From the NCBI GenBank assembly GCA_031296405.1, contig JAVKKH010000001.1, positions 233,258 to 297,257 of the forward strand: DNA of 64,000 bases, written 5' to 3'. The DNA is from Candidatus Tepidifontimicrobium thermophilum. Lineage in GTDB: Bacteria; Sysuimicrobiota; Sysuimicrobiia; Sysuimicrobiales; Sysuimicrobiaceae. Within the stretch, counting starts at the first letter, position 1. Every line of letters begins with the position of its first letter. The position numbers and the translations under genes are program-made. The notes beneath the pieces are model-generated. The model saw only the letters and a list, made by a program, of their open reading frames with translations, was not told where the DNA came from and made no database searches. This document shows positions 9,029 to 18,374 of this stretch, one piece after another.

Positions 9029-9045
9029 CCCTTCCCAGGGAAGGG
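9029..9045. repeat. Perfect 17-base palindrome between DUF192 and the HtrA-like gene
   Basis: Two 8-base arms flank a single central A; the core CTTCCC-A-GGGAAG recurs at 23537-23549 in front of another exported-protein gene. No T-tract follows, so it is a weak candidate for a terminator of the protease gene (stop at 9047) and a better candidate for a protein-binding dyad upstream of the DUF192 operon. Role not shown. Confidence 0.5.
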
Positions 9046-9046
9046 T

Positions 9047-10021
9047 CTAGCCCGATTGTACGCCGGGCTCCGGGAGCTCGGTGGGGACCGCTTCCAGCCG
9101 GAGCATCCGCGGTCCGCGCAGGACCCACAGCTCCATGGGCTGGCCTGGGGGATGCTGGCCAGTGGCCAGCTGGAGGTCCTCCGGGCCCCGCACCGCCCGG
9201 CCAGACGCGCGCACCACCACGTCGCCCGGGCGCAGGCCCGCACGGTCCGCGGCCGAGCCTGCCTCCACGCGGACCACGCGAGCCGACCGCTCGGAGTCCA
9301 GCCGGTACTCCACGGCCAGGCGGCGCTCCACCCGGACGGGTTCGGCAGCCACACCCAGGTAGGCGCGGCGCACCCGGCCGTACTGGAGTAACTGACCGGC
9401 CACCCAGCGCGCCGTGTTGGCAGGGATGGCAAAGCACAGGCCCTGGGCCCCCGCGATGACCGCGGTGTTGATGCCCACCACCCGGCCCCAGGCGTCCGCC
9501 AGGGGTCCGCCGGAGTTCCCGGGGTTGAGGGCCGCGTCCGTCTGGATGACGTTGTCGATCAGCCGGCCGGTCTGGCTGTACAGGGTCCTGCCCAGGGCGC
9601 TGACCACGCCCGCGGTCACCGTGGCGGCGAACCCCAGAGGGTTCCCGATGGCCACCACCAGCTGGCCCACCCTCAGCCGGCTGGAGTCTCCCAGCTCCGC
9701 CGCGGGGAGACCTCCCTCAGGGATCCGCAGGAGCGCCAGGTCGGTGTGGGGATCTTCGCCGACCCGCACAGCCGGCAGCGTACGTCCGTCGGACAGGCGC
9801 ACCGCTAGGCGGGGCGCCGCCTGCACCACGTGGTGGTTGGTGAGGACGTACCCGTCGGGAGCCAGCACCACACCGCTGGCCGCGCCGTGCAGCCTTCCAG
9901 AGCCAGCGGGTCCGGAAGCCACGCTCACCACCGCAGGGCCCACACGCTCCACGGCCCGGACCACCGCCTGGGAGTACGCGTCCAGCAGCTCTCCGTCGTC
10001 CGGTTGGGGGTTGGGATCCAT
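9047..10021 (-). CDS. HtrA/DegP-like serine protease without signal peptide, one PDZ domain
   Basis: Trypsin-like protease of 324 residues. The triad is visible: His64 in TNHHVV, Asp94 in HTDLAL, Ser170 in GNSGGPL. A C-terminal PDZ domain begins near residue 225 (YLGVAAEP...GDVVVRASGR). I start it at ATG 10021: the open frame runs on to 10696, but that part overlaps the divergent hydrolase gene and has no protease features. No signal or membrane anchor is evident from this start, unlike most HtrA proteins, so the product may be cytoplasmic. A second, secreted HtrA-like protein is encoded at 24463-25458. Confidence 0.88.
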   Translation of the reverse strand: MDPNPQPDDGELLDAYSQAVVRAVERVGPAVVSVASGPAGSGRLHGAASGVVLAPDGYVLTNHHVVQAAPRLAVRLSDGRTLPAVRVGEDPHTDLALLRIPEGGLPAAELGDSSRLRVGQLVVAIGNPLGFAATVTAGVVSALGRTLYSQTGRLIDNVIQTDAALNPGNSGGPLADAWGRVVGINTAVIAGAQGLCFAIPANTARWVAGQLLQYGRVRRAYLGVAAEPVRVERRLAVEYRLDSERSARVVRVEAGSAADRAGLRPGDVVVRASGRAVRGPEDLQLATGQHPPGQPMELWVLRGPRMLRLEAVPTELPEPGVQSG

Positions 10022-10147
10022 GCCCGGCCAAACGTCCGGTGTACGCGAATCATTCCCGAGGAGCCGGGCGGGCAGCTGGCACGAAAACGCCAGCTCGGTT
10101 GCCGGGGACAGGGGAGGGCGGGGGCCGGGGGGCGAATACTGACGGGT

Positions 10148-11008
10148 ATGAGTGAGCTGCGGGAAGTTCAGGTCAGGGACAACGTATGGGTTTGGGGGTT
10201 CGACGGGGACGGACCGGCCGCTAGCTACGGCGCGAACTGCGTGGCCGTGGTGGCCGATGCTGGCGTGGTCCTCATCGACGCTCTGCTGTCGCCGGCGCAC
10301 GCACGACGTGTGGAGGCGGCCCTGCGGCAGAGGACGGACCGGCCCGTACGACTGGTCGTGCTCACCCACCACCACGCGGATCACACGTGGGGAGCGGTGC
10401 ACTTCGTGCGGCAGGGCGCGCTGCTGGTCGCGCACCGGGCTTGCCGGGAGCGGATGGCCGCAGACCACCCCGGCCAGCTGGCGGCCCGACGGGGCCAGTT
10501 GGAGGCCGCGGAACTGCTGTCGGAGGTGGTGCTCGTGCTGCCCTCCCTTACCTTCGACCAGGGGATCGGGGTCCACCTCGGCGTGGAGGTGGAGGTGTGG
10601 CACCCCGGACACGGTCACACGTCCGGGGACGCCTTCGTGTACCTCCCCGAGGCGGGCGTGGCCGTGTGCGGGGACCTGGTCTTCCACCGCTACCACTTCA
10701 ACTACCAGGACGCGGATCTAGCCGGCGTACGCCGTGGCCTGGAGGCCTTGGGATCCCTCGACGCGGACGTGTTCATTCCCGGACACGGACCCCCGGGAGG
10801 GCCGGAGCTGCTACAGGCGCAGGCCGCTTACCACGACGCGGTGGAGGAAGTGGTCCGGCAGGGCCTCGCCGCGGGCAAGGGGGAGGCGGAGGTGACCACG
10901 GAGCTGCAGGCCCGGTTCCCGGGCTACGGGCTCACCTCCGCTCTGCCGGTCACCTACGCGCGGGTGCGGGAGTGGTTGCTCCGCCCGGCCCGGGGAGGCC
11001 GCGCATGA
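10148..11008 (+). CDS. MBL-fold metallohydrolase
   Basis: A 286-residue metallo-beta-lactamase-fold enzyme. The signature THHHADHTWG supplies the dinuclear metal ligands, with further ligands in HPGHGHTSGD, GDLVFH and FIPGHGPPG. The family includes glyoxalase II-like and quinoprotein-relay hydrolases; the substrate is unknown. The start ATG at 10148 leaves 126 bases to the divergent protease gene. The stop overlaps the ATG of the endonuclease Q gene, suggesting co-transcription. Confidence 0.87.
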   Translation: MSELREVQVRDNVWVWGFDGDGPAASYGANCVAVVADAGVVLIDALLSPAHARRVEAALRQRTDRPVRLVVLTHHHADHTWGAVHFVRQGALLVAHRACRERMAADHPGQLAARRGQLEAAELLSEVVLVLPSLTFDQGIGVHLGVEVEVWHPGHGHTSGDAFVYLPEAGVAVCGDLVFHRYHFNYQDADLAGVRRGLEALGSLDADVFIPGHGPPGGPELLQAQAAYHDAVEEVVRQGLAAGKGEAEVTTELQARFPGYGLTSALPVTYARVREWLLRPARGGRA

Positions 11009-12246
11009 GGCTGGTGTGTGACCTGCACCTGCACTCCCGGTACAGCCGCGCCACCAGCCGTGACATGGACGTGGAGAACATCAGCGTGTGGGCGCGGCGG
11101 AAGGGCATCCACGTGGTGGGGACCGGGGACTTCACCCACCCCGTGTGGCTGCGGGAGCTGCGCGCCAAGCTGGAGCCTGCCGAACCTGGCCTGTACCGAT
11201 ACGGGGAGACCCGGTTTGTGCTCACCGCGGAGGTCAGCAACGTGTACAGTCAGGACGGCCGGCTGCGGAAGATCCACAGCATCCTGCTGAGTCCGTCCTT
11301 CGAGGTGTGCGAGCGGATCGCCGCGGTCCTGGGGCGTTTCGGCAACCTGATGGCGGACGGCCGCCCGACCCTGACGGTGTCCTGCGCCAAGCTGGTGGAG
11401 TACGTGATGGAGCTGTCGCCGGACTGCCTGGTGATCCCCGCCCACGCCTGGACCCCGTGGTTCTCCGTGTTCGGATCCCAGTCCGGCTTCGACGACCTGG
11501 AGAGCTGCTTCGGTGACCAGCTGCCCCACATCCGGGCCATCGAGACCGGGCTCAGCAGCGACCCACCCATGAACTGGCGATGCAGTTTTCTGGACCGCGT
11601 CACCCTGGTGTCCTTCAGCGACGCCCACTCCCCCTCCAAGTTGGGGAGGGAGGCCACCGTGCTGGACTGCGACCGGTCCTACCCGGCCATCGTGGACGCG
11701 CTCCGGACCGGCCGCGTCGCGTATACCATCGAGTTCTTCCCCGAGGAGGGGAAGTACCACTACGACGGCCACCGGGCGTGCGGCGTCCGCTGGCCGCCCC
11801 GCGTGACCCGACAGCACGGGGGACGCTGCCCGCGCTGCGGCCGGCCGGTGACGGTGGGGGTCCTGCACCGGGTGGAGTCCCTTGCGGACCGCGAGGAGGG
11901 GGTCCGGCCTCCCGGCCGGCCCGGCTACCGAAACCTGATCCCCCTGGACGAGATCCTGGCGGAGGCCATGGGTCAGGGCGTGGGCACCGCCCGGGTCCGC
12001 GACGAGTACCTGAAGCTGGTGGCCCGGTTTGGGGATGAACTGCGGGTCCTGGAGGAGGTGCCGCTGGAGGAGCTGGAGCGGGCCACCCACGCCAAGGTGG
12101 CGGAGGGGATCCGCCGGATGCGGGAGGGACGGGTGTACATCGAGCCGGGGTACGACGGGGAGTTCGGACGGATCCACCTGTTCGAGGACAGCCCGAAACA
12201 GGCACCGGCAGCCACGGCTGAGGGCGCCCAGATGAGCCTGTTCTGA
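11005..12246 (+). CDS. Endonuclease Q family PHP-domain DNA repair nuclease
   Basis: A 413-residue protein. The PHP domain opens with CDLHLHSRYSRATS (ligands H8, H10) and continues with GTGDFTHP, ETGLSSDPPMNW and SFSDAHSPSKLGREA, the pattern of EndoQ, which nicks DNA 5' to deaminated bases (uracil, hypoxanthine, xanthine) and AP sites. A zinc-finger-like CPRCGRPV lies near residue 275. EndoQ is known mainly from Thermococcales, some methanogens and Bacillus relatives. The last five residues are QMSLF, matching the bacterial sliding-clamp-binding consensus QL(S/D)LF. The start ATG overlaps the preceding stop. Confidence 0.87.
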   Translation: MRLVCDLHLHSRYSRATSRDMDVENISVWARRKGIHVVGTGDFTHPVWLRELRAKLEPAEPGLYRYGETRFVLTAEVSNVYSQDGRLRKIHSILLSPSFEVCERIAAVLGRFGNLMADGRPTLTVSCAKLVEYVMELSPDCLVIPAHAWTPWFSVFGSQSGFDDLESCFGDQLPHIRAIETGLSSDPPMNWRCSFLDRVTLVSFSDAHSPSKLGREATVLDCDRSYPAIVDALRTGRVAYTIEFFPEEGKYHYDGHRACGVRWPPRVTRQHGGRCPRCGRPVTVGVLHRVESLADREEGVRPPGRPGYRNLIPLDEILAEAMGQGVGTARVRDEYLKLVARFGDELRVLEEVPLEELERATHAKVAEGIRRMREGRVYIEPGYDGEFGRIHLFEDSPKQAPAATAEGAQMSLF

Positions 12247-12251
12247 ACACG

Positions 12252-13439
12252 ATGGCCGCGCGCACTCCCACGGTGGTGCTGCGGCGCGGCCGAGACCGCC
12301 GGCTGCGCGCCGGTCACCTGTGGGTGTACGAGGGCGAGGTGGAAGAGGTCCGCGGCGACCCGGCGCCGGGCGAGGTGGTGGACGTACGGTCGTGGCGCAA
12401 CGAGTTCCTCGGCCGGGGTACTTTCAGCCCGCAGTCTGCGATCCGGGTGCGTGTGCTCACGGATCGCGAGGAGCCGGTGGACGAGGCGTTCTTCGAGCGC
12501 CGGCTGCGGGAGGCGCTGCGGCTGAGGGAGCGGGTAGTCTCCGGGACCACGGCGTACCGGCTCGTGTACGGGGAGGGGGACCTGCTCCCGGGCCTCGTGG
12601 TGGACCGGTACAACGACCTGCTGGTGATGCAGACCCTGGCCGTGGGCATGGACGTGCGGAAGGAGCTGCTGGCAGACCTCCTCCTGTCCCTCACAGGCTG
12701 CCGCGCCGTGTACCTGCGCAACGACCCCCACGCGCGGGAGCTGGAGGGCCTGCCGCGGCACCAGGGGTTCTTGCGGGGCGAGGCGGAGCTGCGTCAGGTG
12801 GTGCACGAGGGCCCCGCGCGGTTCGTGGTGGACGTTCAAGGGGGGCAGAAGACGGGCTGGTTCTGTGACCAGCGGGAGAACCGGTTGAGTGTGGCCGGTC
12901 TCGCCCGCGGGGCGGAGGCGCTGGAGGTGTTCAGCTACACGGGCGCCTTCGGGGTGCACGCAGCCCTGGCGGGTGCCCGATCCGTCCTCGGGATCGAGGT
13001 GAGCGAGGAGATGGTCCGGCTGGCCCAGGAGAACGCCGGGCTGAACGGCGTGGGCGACCGCTGCGAGTACCGGGTGGCCAACGCCTTCGACGAGCTGCGG
13101 GCCCTCACCCGAGAGGGGCGGTCCTTCGACTGGGTGGTCCTCGACCCACCCGCTTTCGCACGCCGCAAGGACGCCGTCCCCCGGGCGCTGTCGGGCTACC
13201 GGGACATCAACGTGTGGGCCCTGAAGCTGCTTCGGCCCGGGGGCTTCCTGGTGACGTGCTCGTGCTCCTACCACGTCGACGACGCGAGCCTGTGGGGCGT
13301 GGTCCTGGACGCCGCCCGGGACGCGGGCCGGCGCCTGCGGCTGGTGGAGCACCGATCCCAGGCGCGGGACCACCCGGCGCTGGCCGCCATGCCGGAGACC
13401 CGGTACCTGAAGTGCTTCGTCCTGCAGGCCGTCTCCTAG
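12252..13439 (+). CDS. Class I SAM-dependent rRNA (cytosine-C5) methyltransferase, RlmI-like
   Basis: A 395-residue protein with an N-terminal PUA domain (about residues 5-75, starting VVLRRGRDRRLRAGHLWVY), a middle region with DLLPGLVVDRY, and a Rossmann methyltransferase domain: EVFSYTGAFGVHAALAGA (SAM loop), VVLDPPAF (catalytic-type motif IV) and CSCSYH (motif VI with cysteine). This is the layout of RlmI, which makes m5C in 23S rRNA. The target base here is inferred from family only. It starts 5 bases after the endonuclease Q stop. Confidence 0.9.
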   Translation: MAARTPTVVLRRGRDRRLRAGHLWVYEGEVEEVRGDPAPGEVVDVRSWRNEFLGRGTFSPQSAIRVRVLTDREEPVDEAFFERRLREALRLRERVVSGTTAYRLVYGEGDLLPGLVVDRYNDLLVMQTLAVGMDVRKELLADLLLSLTGCRAVYLRNDPHARELEGLPRHQGFLRGEAELRQVVHEGPARFVVDVQGGQKTGWFCDQRENRLSVAGLARGAEALEVFSYTGAFGVHAALAGARSVLGIEVSEEMVRLAQENAGLNGVGDRCEYRVANAFDELRALTREGRSFDWVVLDPPAFARRKDAVPRALSGYRDINVWALKLLRPGGFLVTCSCSYHVDDASLWGVVLDAARDAGRRLRLVEHRSQARDHPALAAMPETRYLKCFVLQAVS

Positions 13440-13466
13440 GGCGTGGCGGTGGCGGGGGCGGGCCGG

Positions 13467-13495
13467 TAGAATAGAAGGGACCGACGTGGCGGTCC
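13467..13495 (+). promoter_or_regulatory. -10-like box and 5' hairpin of a short leader
   Basis: TAGAAT at 13467-13472 resembles a sigma70 -10 element, but no good -35 is seen 16-18 bases upstream. A start near 13479 would place a perfect six-pair hairpin (GGACCG/CGGTCC, loop 13484-13489) at the extreme 5' end of the RNA. The predicted transcript would meet an intrinsic terminator at 13521-13555, giving a ~77-nt RNA. It could be a leader/attenuator of the AAA-R3H gene or a small RNA. Confidence 0.35.
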
Positions 13496-13520
13496 GGAGA
13501 CCGAGGTTTCGCGGAGCGGC

Positions 13521-13555
13521 CGACGGGAGGGCGCAAGCCCCTCCCGTCGTTTTTT
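13521..13555 (+). terminator. Intrinsic terminator
   Basis: An 11-pair perfect stem (arms 13521-13531 and 13539-13549, loop 13532-13538) is followed directly by six T. It lies 82 bases after the RlmI-like stop and only 20 bases before the TTG of the AAA-R3H gene, whose Shine-Dalgarno site (GGAGGAGGGG) begins right after the T-run. It ends the upstream operon, or acts as an attenuator for the downstream one. Confidence 0.8.
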
Positions 13556-13574
13556 ACGGAGGAGGGGACCAGCG

Positions 13575-15191
<1,617 letters not shown>

Positions 15192-15204
15192 GGGACGGGG
15201 CCCG

Positions 15205-15840
15205 GTGAGGGGGCTTTATATCGCCCTGGAGGGGCCGGAGGGCTCCGGGAAGACCACCCAGCTCCGGCGGCTGGCCGCCCGCCTCCGACAGATGGGGTGG
15301 GAGGTGGTGGAAGTCCGGGAACCCGGTAGCACCGGGCTGGGCGAGCAGGTCCGATCGCTCCTCGCGGATCCCGCGCACGCCACCATGACGCCGGAGGCCG
15401 AGACGCTCCTGTTCGCCGCTGCCCGGGCCCAGTTGATCCGGGAAGTGGTCCGCCCGGCCCTGGACCGGGGTGCGGCGGTGCTGTCCGACCGCTGCGTGTA
15501 CGCCTCCGTGGCGTACCAGGGGTATGGCCGCGGCCTGGGCGCGGAGGCGGTCTGGCAGGTGAACGAGCTGGCCACCGGGGGGCTGGTTCCCGACCTGGTG
15601 GTGCTGCTGGACCTGCCCGCAGAACTGGGCCTGGAGCGGGATACCGAGAAGGGCGCCTCCCGCCGCGACCGGATCGGGCGGGAGGGGCTGGAGTTCCACC
15701 GCCGGGTGCGGGAAGGGTATCTGCGCTTGAGCCGAGAAGACCCGCGCATCCGCGTGGTCCGGGCGGAGGACGACCCCGACCGGGTGGCGGAGCGGGTGTG
15801 GGAGGCGGTGCGGCCGTTGCTGGAGCGGGCGGACGGATGA
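15205..15840 (+). CDS. tmk: Thymidylate kinase
   Basis: A 211-residue kinase that converts dTMP to dTDP. The P-loop EGPEGSGKTTQ is at residues 9-19, the DR(Y/W)-type motif appears as DRCVYASVAYQGYGRGL, and a lid with RRDRIGREG lies near residue 155. GTG 15205 is chosen because it gives the standard N-terminus RGLYIALEGPEG. The stop overlaps the darA start. The order tmk-darA-holB matches the Bacillota arrangement. Confidence 0.95.
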   Translation: MRGLYIALEGPEGSGKTTQLRRLAARLRQMGWEVVEVREPGSTGLGEQVRSLLADPAHATMTPEAETLLFAAARAQLIREVVRPALDRGAAVLSDRCVYASVAYQGYGRGLGAEAVWQVNELATGGLVPDLVVLLDLPAELGLERDTEKGASRRDRIGREGLEFHRRVREGYLRLSREDPRIRVVRAEDDPDRVAERVWEAVRPLLERADG

Positions 15841-16166
15841 AGCTGGTGCTGGCCATCGTGCAGGAGAAAGACTCCGGGCGGCTGATGGACGCCCTCACGG
15901 AGTCCGGATTCCAGTCCACCCTGCTGGCCTCCACGGGCGGGTTCCTGCGGAGCGGCAACGCCACGGTCCTCATCGGCGTGGAGGACGCAGACGTGGAACG
16001 GGTCCTGGAGGTGGTGCGGCAGACCTGCCAGGTCCGGGAACAACTCATCAGCCCGATCCCGCCGGTGGCGGAACCTGTGGACGCCTACGCCGCGTACCCC
16101 GTGAGGGTCCAGGTGGGCGGCGCGGTGGTGTTCGTGCTGGGCGTGGACCGGGTGGAACGCATGTAG
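15837..16166 (+). CDS. darA: Cyclic-di-AMP receptor protein (DarA/PstA, DUF970)
   Basis: A 109-residue PII-like protein. The features of the YaaQ/DarA family are visible: MKLVLAIVQEKDSGRLMDAL at the N-terminus, LLASTGGFLRSGNATVLIGVED with the conserved GGF and N-x-T-x-L-x-G segment, and an overall length matching the family. DarA trimers bind c-di-AMP between subunits; the downstream output is unknown. Its presence implies c-di-AMP signalling in this organism. Overlaps tmk and precedes holB by 9 bases. Confidence 0.92.
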   Translation: MKLVLAIVQEKDSGRLMDALTESGFQSTLLASTGGFLRSGNATVLIGVEDADVERVLEVVRQTCQVREQLISPIPPVAEPVDAYAAYPVRVQVGGAVVFVLGVDRVERM

Positions 16167-16175
16167 GGGGACGGG

Positions 16176-17183
16176 GTGCGGTTCGCGGACGTTCTGGACC
16201 AGCACCACGCCATCGGGCTGTTGCGGTCGGCCCTGCGGAGCGGGCGCGTCCACCACGCCTACCTGTTCGCGGGGCCCGCAGGCACCGGGCGGTCGGAGAC
16301 CGCCGCGGCCTTCGCGCAGGCGCTGCAGTGCGAGCGCTACCAGGAGGACAGCTGCGGGGTCTGTGAGCCCTGCCGTAAAGTCGCATCCGACGTGCACCCG
16401 GACGTGCGGTGGGTGCGCCCCCTGGAGGGCAAGACCACCATCGGCATCGACCAGGTCCGGGAGGTGCGGCGGGAGGCCGCGTACGGCCCCCACGAGGGGC
16501 GGTGGAAGACGTTCGTCTTCTGCCCCGCGGACGCCATGCTGGCAGAGGCACAGAACAGCCTCCTGAAGCTGTTGGAGGAGCCGCCCCAGCGAGTGGTGTT
16601 GGTGCTGGTGGTGGAGTCCGCGCAGGCGCTGCTGCCCACGGTGGTGTCCCGCTGCCAGTTGGTGCGGTTCAACCTGGTACCCATCAGCCAGATCGAGCAC
16701 GCCCTCCGGGTGCAGTTCGGGGTCGACCCCGCCCGCGCGCGGGTGCTGGCTGCCCTTTCGGCGGGGCGCGCCGCCCGCGCCGCCGCCTGGTCCAGGGATC
16801 CGGAGGCGCTGCGGGACCGGGACGCGGTGGTCGACAGCCTCGTGCGGGCCGAGCGGGAGGGACTTCTGGCAGCCCTGCAGGCGTGTGAGTTCCTCGCCCA
16901 GGACCGCTCACGGCTGCTGGACAGGCTGGAGGTGGCCGCCTTATGGTACCGGGACCTGGTGGTGTGGAAGGAGACCCGGGACCCCTCCCTGCTGGTCAAC
17001 GTGGACCGTCGGGAGCAGGTGGAGGAACTCTCGGAGGCCCTGGATCCCCGCGCCCTTCGCCGCAGGCTGGACGCCCTCGAGGAAGCCCGCTGGGCCATCC
17101 GGCGGAACGTCAACCCGCGTCTGGCCCTGGAAGCCGCGTTCCTGCGGTTCGACGCCGGGGAGCCCGCGGTGGGCCGGACCTAG
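16176..17183 (+). CDS. holB: DNA polymerase III delta' subunit
   Basis: Clamp-loader subunit, 335 residues from GTG 16176. The AAA+ core has HAYLFAGPAGTGRSETA (the P-loop lysine is replaced by arginine, as tolerated in delta'), a zinc module C-x8-C-x2-C-type (SCGVCEPCRKV and the earlier Cys), AEAQNSLLKLLEEPP (Walker B region with LLKxLEEP) and SRCQLVRF (SRC motif). It ends the tmk-darA-holB block. The stop codon lies inside the first of three tandem 18-base repeats. Confidence 0.92.
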   Translation: MRFADVLDQHHAIGLLRSALRSGRVHHAYLFAGPAGTGRSETAAAFAQALQCERYQEDSCGVCEPCRKVASDVHPDVRWVRPLEGKTTIGIDQVREVRREAAYGPHEGRWKTFVFCPADAMLAEAQNSLLKLLEEPPQRVVLVLVVESAQALLPTVVSRCQLVRFNLVPISQIEHALRVQFGVDPARARVLAALSAGRAARAAAWSRDPEALRDRDAVVDSLVRAEREGLLAALQACEFLAQDRSRLLDRLEVAALWYRDLVVWKETRDPSLLVNVDRREQVEELSEALDPRALRRRLDALEEARWAIRRNVNPRLALEAAFLRFDAGEPAVGRT

Positions 17184-17233
17184 TTGCTGCGCGACTTTTA
17201 GTTGCTGCGCGACTTTTAGTTGCTGCGCGACTT
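17181..17233. repeat. Three tandem 18-base repeats at the holB stop
   Basis: Three head-to-tail copies of an 18-base unit (TAGTTGCTGCGCGACTTT) at 17181-17198, 17199-17216 and 17217-17233 (last copy one base short of the full match). The first copy supplies the holB stop codon. The convergent B-box gene ends at 17255. The unit is unusually AT-rich for this genome. No hairpin is obvious within one unit, so simple slippage duplication is the likeliest origin. Confidence 0.9.
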
Positions 17234-17254
17234 GACGTACAGTTGCGACACTGC

Positions 17255-17491
17255 TCAGCGCAGCACGCGGGGCAGCAACCACAGGAGCAGCAGGGCGATC
17301 CCCGCGGCCACCCACAGCCACGTCTGGAAGGGGCGCGGCCGGCCGGGGCGGCGCAGCCCCTCGGCACAGGACCGGCACAGGTTGCCGCCCGCGCCGCGTA
17401 CCACGCAGTCGTTGCAGATCGGCTTGCCGCACCGGTTGCAGTACTGCAGGGCGTCGCGGTCCGGGTGGTACGCACAGCGGATCGGACTCAC
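17255..17491 (-). CDS. Small B-box-type zinc-finger membrane protein
   Basis: A 78-residue protein whose GTG at 17491 overlaps the nfo stop (GTGA). The N-terminal half is a cysteine/histidine cluster (IRCAYHPDRDALQYCNRCGKP, then CNDC and CRSC), the pattern of B-box-like zinc fingers of bacterial small membrane proteins. The C-terminal ~17 residues (WVAAGIALLLLWLLP) form one membrane helix. Co-transcription with nfo is likely. Function unknown. Confidence 0.75.
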   Translation of the reverse strand: MSPIRCAYHPDRDALQYCNRCGKPICNDCVVRGAGGNLCRSCAEGLRRPGRPRPFQTWLWVAAGIALLLLWLLPRVLR

Positions 17492-18333
17492 CCGGGCGGC
17501 CCTCCCTCCCGCAGGCGCTTCAACCGCTCTAGGTTCGCCCGGTCCGGCCCCGTGCGGTCGAATCCCGGGGTCTCGATCACGCCGCTCAGGTGCTTCAGGC
17601 TGGGGTGGTGGATCCAGGCTCGGAATCCTTCCAGGCCGATGCGGCCCTCGCCGATGTTCTCGTGGCGGTCGATGCCGCTGGCCAGGTCCGAGCGGGAGTC
17701 GTTCAGATGCACCAGCTTCAGCCGGGCGAGGCCGACGCGTTCCCGGAATTCCGCCACCGTAGCGTCCACGCCTTCCCTGGTGCGGAGGTCCCACCCCGCG
17801 GCGAACAGGTGGGCCGTGTCCAGGCAGACCCCCACCCGGGGGTGTCCGTGCAGGGCGTCCAGGACCATGCGCAGCTCCTCAAAGGTCGCTCCCAGGGTAC
17901 GACCCGCGCTACCCTCCAGCAAGATCCAGGCACGCTGCGAACCACCCAGTGCACGCTTCACCGCCCGGGCCACCCGGCCCACCGCGCGTCCCAGCGGCAG
18001 CCCGCGCTGGCTCCCCAGGTGGGTGACCACGCCCAGCCCTCCGGCTTCCTCCACGGTACGCAAGGCGTGAGCCAGGTGGCGCACCGACCGCTCGTACAGC
18101 TCGCCGTCGGCGGCGAGGTTGACCAGGTACGCCGCGTGCGCCACCAGGGGCCGGAGCCCGAACCTCCGACACCGCCGCCGCAACTCCGCCAGGTCCTCCG
18201 GTGGGTAGTGGACCTCCCGCCAACTGCGGGGGCTTCCTACGAAGATCTGCAGGCACTCACCGCCGAGGCGGGCCGCTCGGTCTGCGGCCTCGTAGATCCT
18301 GCCCCGGATGGACACGTGGGCCCCGAACCGCAC
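17488..18333 (-). CDS. nfo: Endonuclease IV (AP endonuclease)
   Basis: A 281-residue TIM-barrel nuclease that cuts DNA at abasic sites in base-excision repair. The start GTG at 18333 gives the standard N-terminus VRFGAHVSI; the open frame upstream lacks family features. Zinc-ligand motifs are visible: HAAYLVNLA, HLGSQRG, LLEGSAGR (catalytic Glu), VCLDTAHLFAAG, LVHLNDS and DRHENIGEG. The EamA gene diverges 41 bases away. Endonuclease IV and endonuclease Q together give this organism two routes at deaminated or abasic sites. Confidence 0.93.
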   Translation of the reverse strand: MRFGAHVSIRGRIYEAADRAARLGGECLQIFVGSPRSWREVHYPPEDLAELRRRCRRFGLRPLVAHAAYLVNLAADGELYERSVRHLAHALRTVEEAGGLGVVTHLGSQRGLPLGRAVGRVARAVKRALGGSQRAWILLEGSAGRTLGATFEELRMVLDALHGHPRVGVCLDTAHLFAAGWDLRTREGVDATVAEFRERVGLARLKLVHLNDSRSDLASGIDRHENIGEGRIGLEGFRAWIHHPSLKHLSGVIETPGFDRTGPDRANLERLKRLREGGPPG

Positions 18334-18374
18334 GGTGGTACTGTACTGGGTGGCCCGAGCGGTATCCTGGTGGC

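Noticed and set aside
13478-13548. Mini-ykkC (guanidine-II) riboswitch in the leader of the AAA-R3H gene
   Set aside because: Two hairpins are present, but only the first has an ACG-like loop, and the gene downstream is not a guanidine-related one.
17181-17233. Tandem repeats as a CRISPR array
   Set aside because: Units are directly adjacent with no spacers and only 18 bases long; no cas genes are present.
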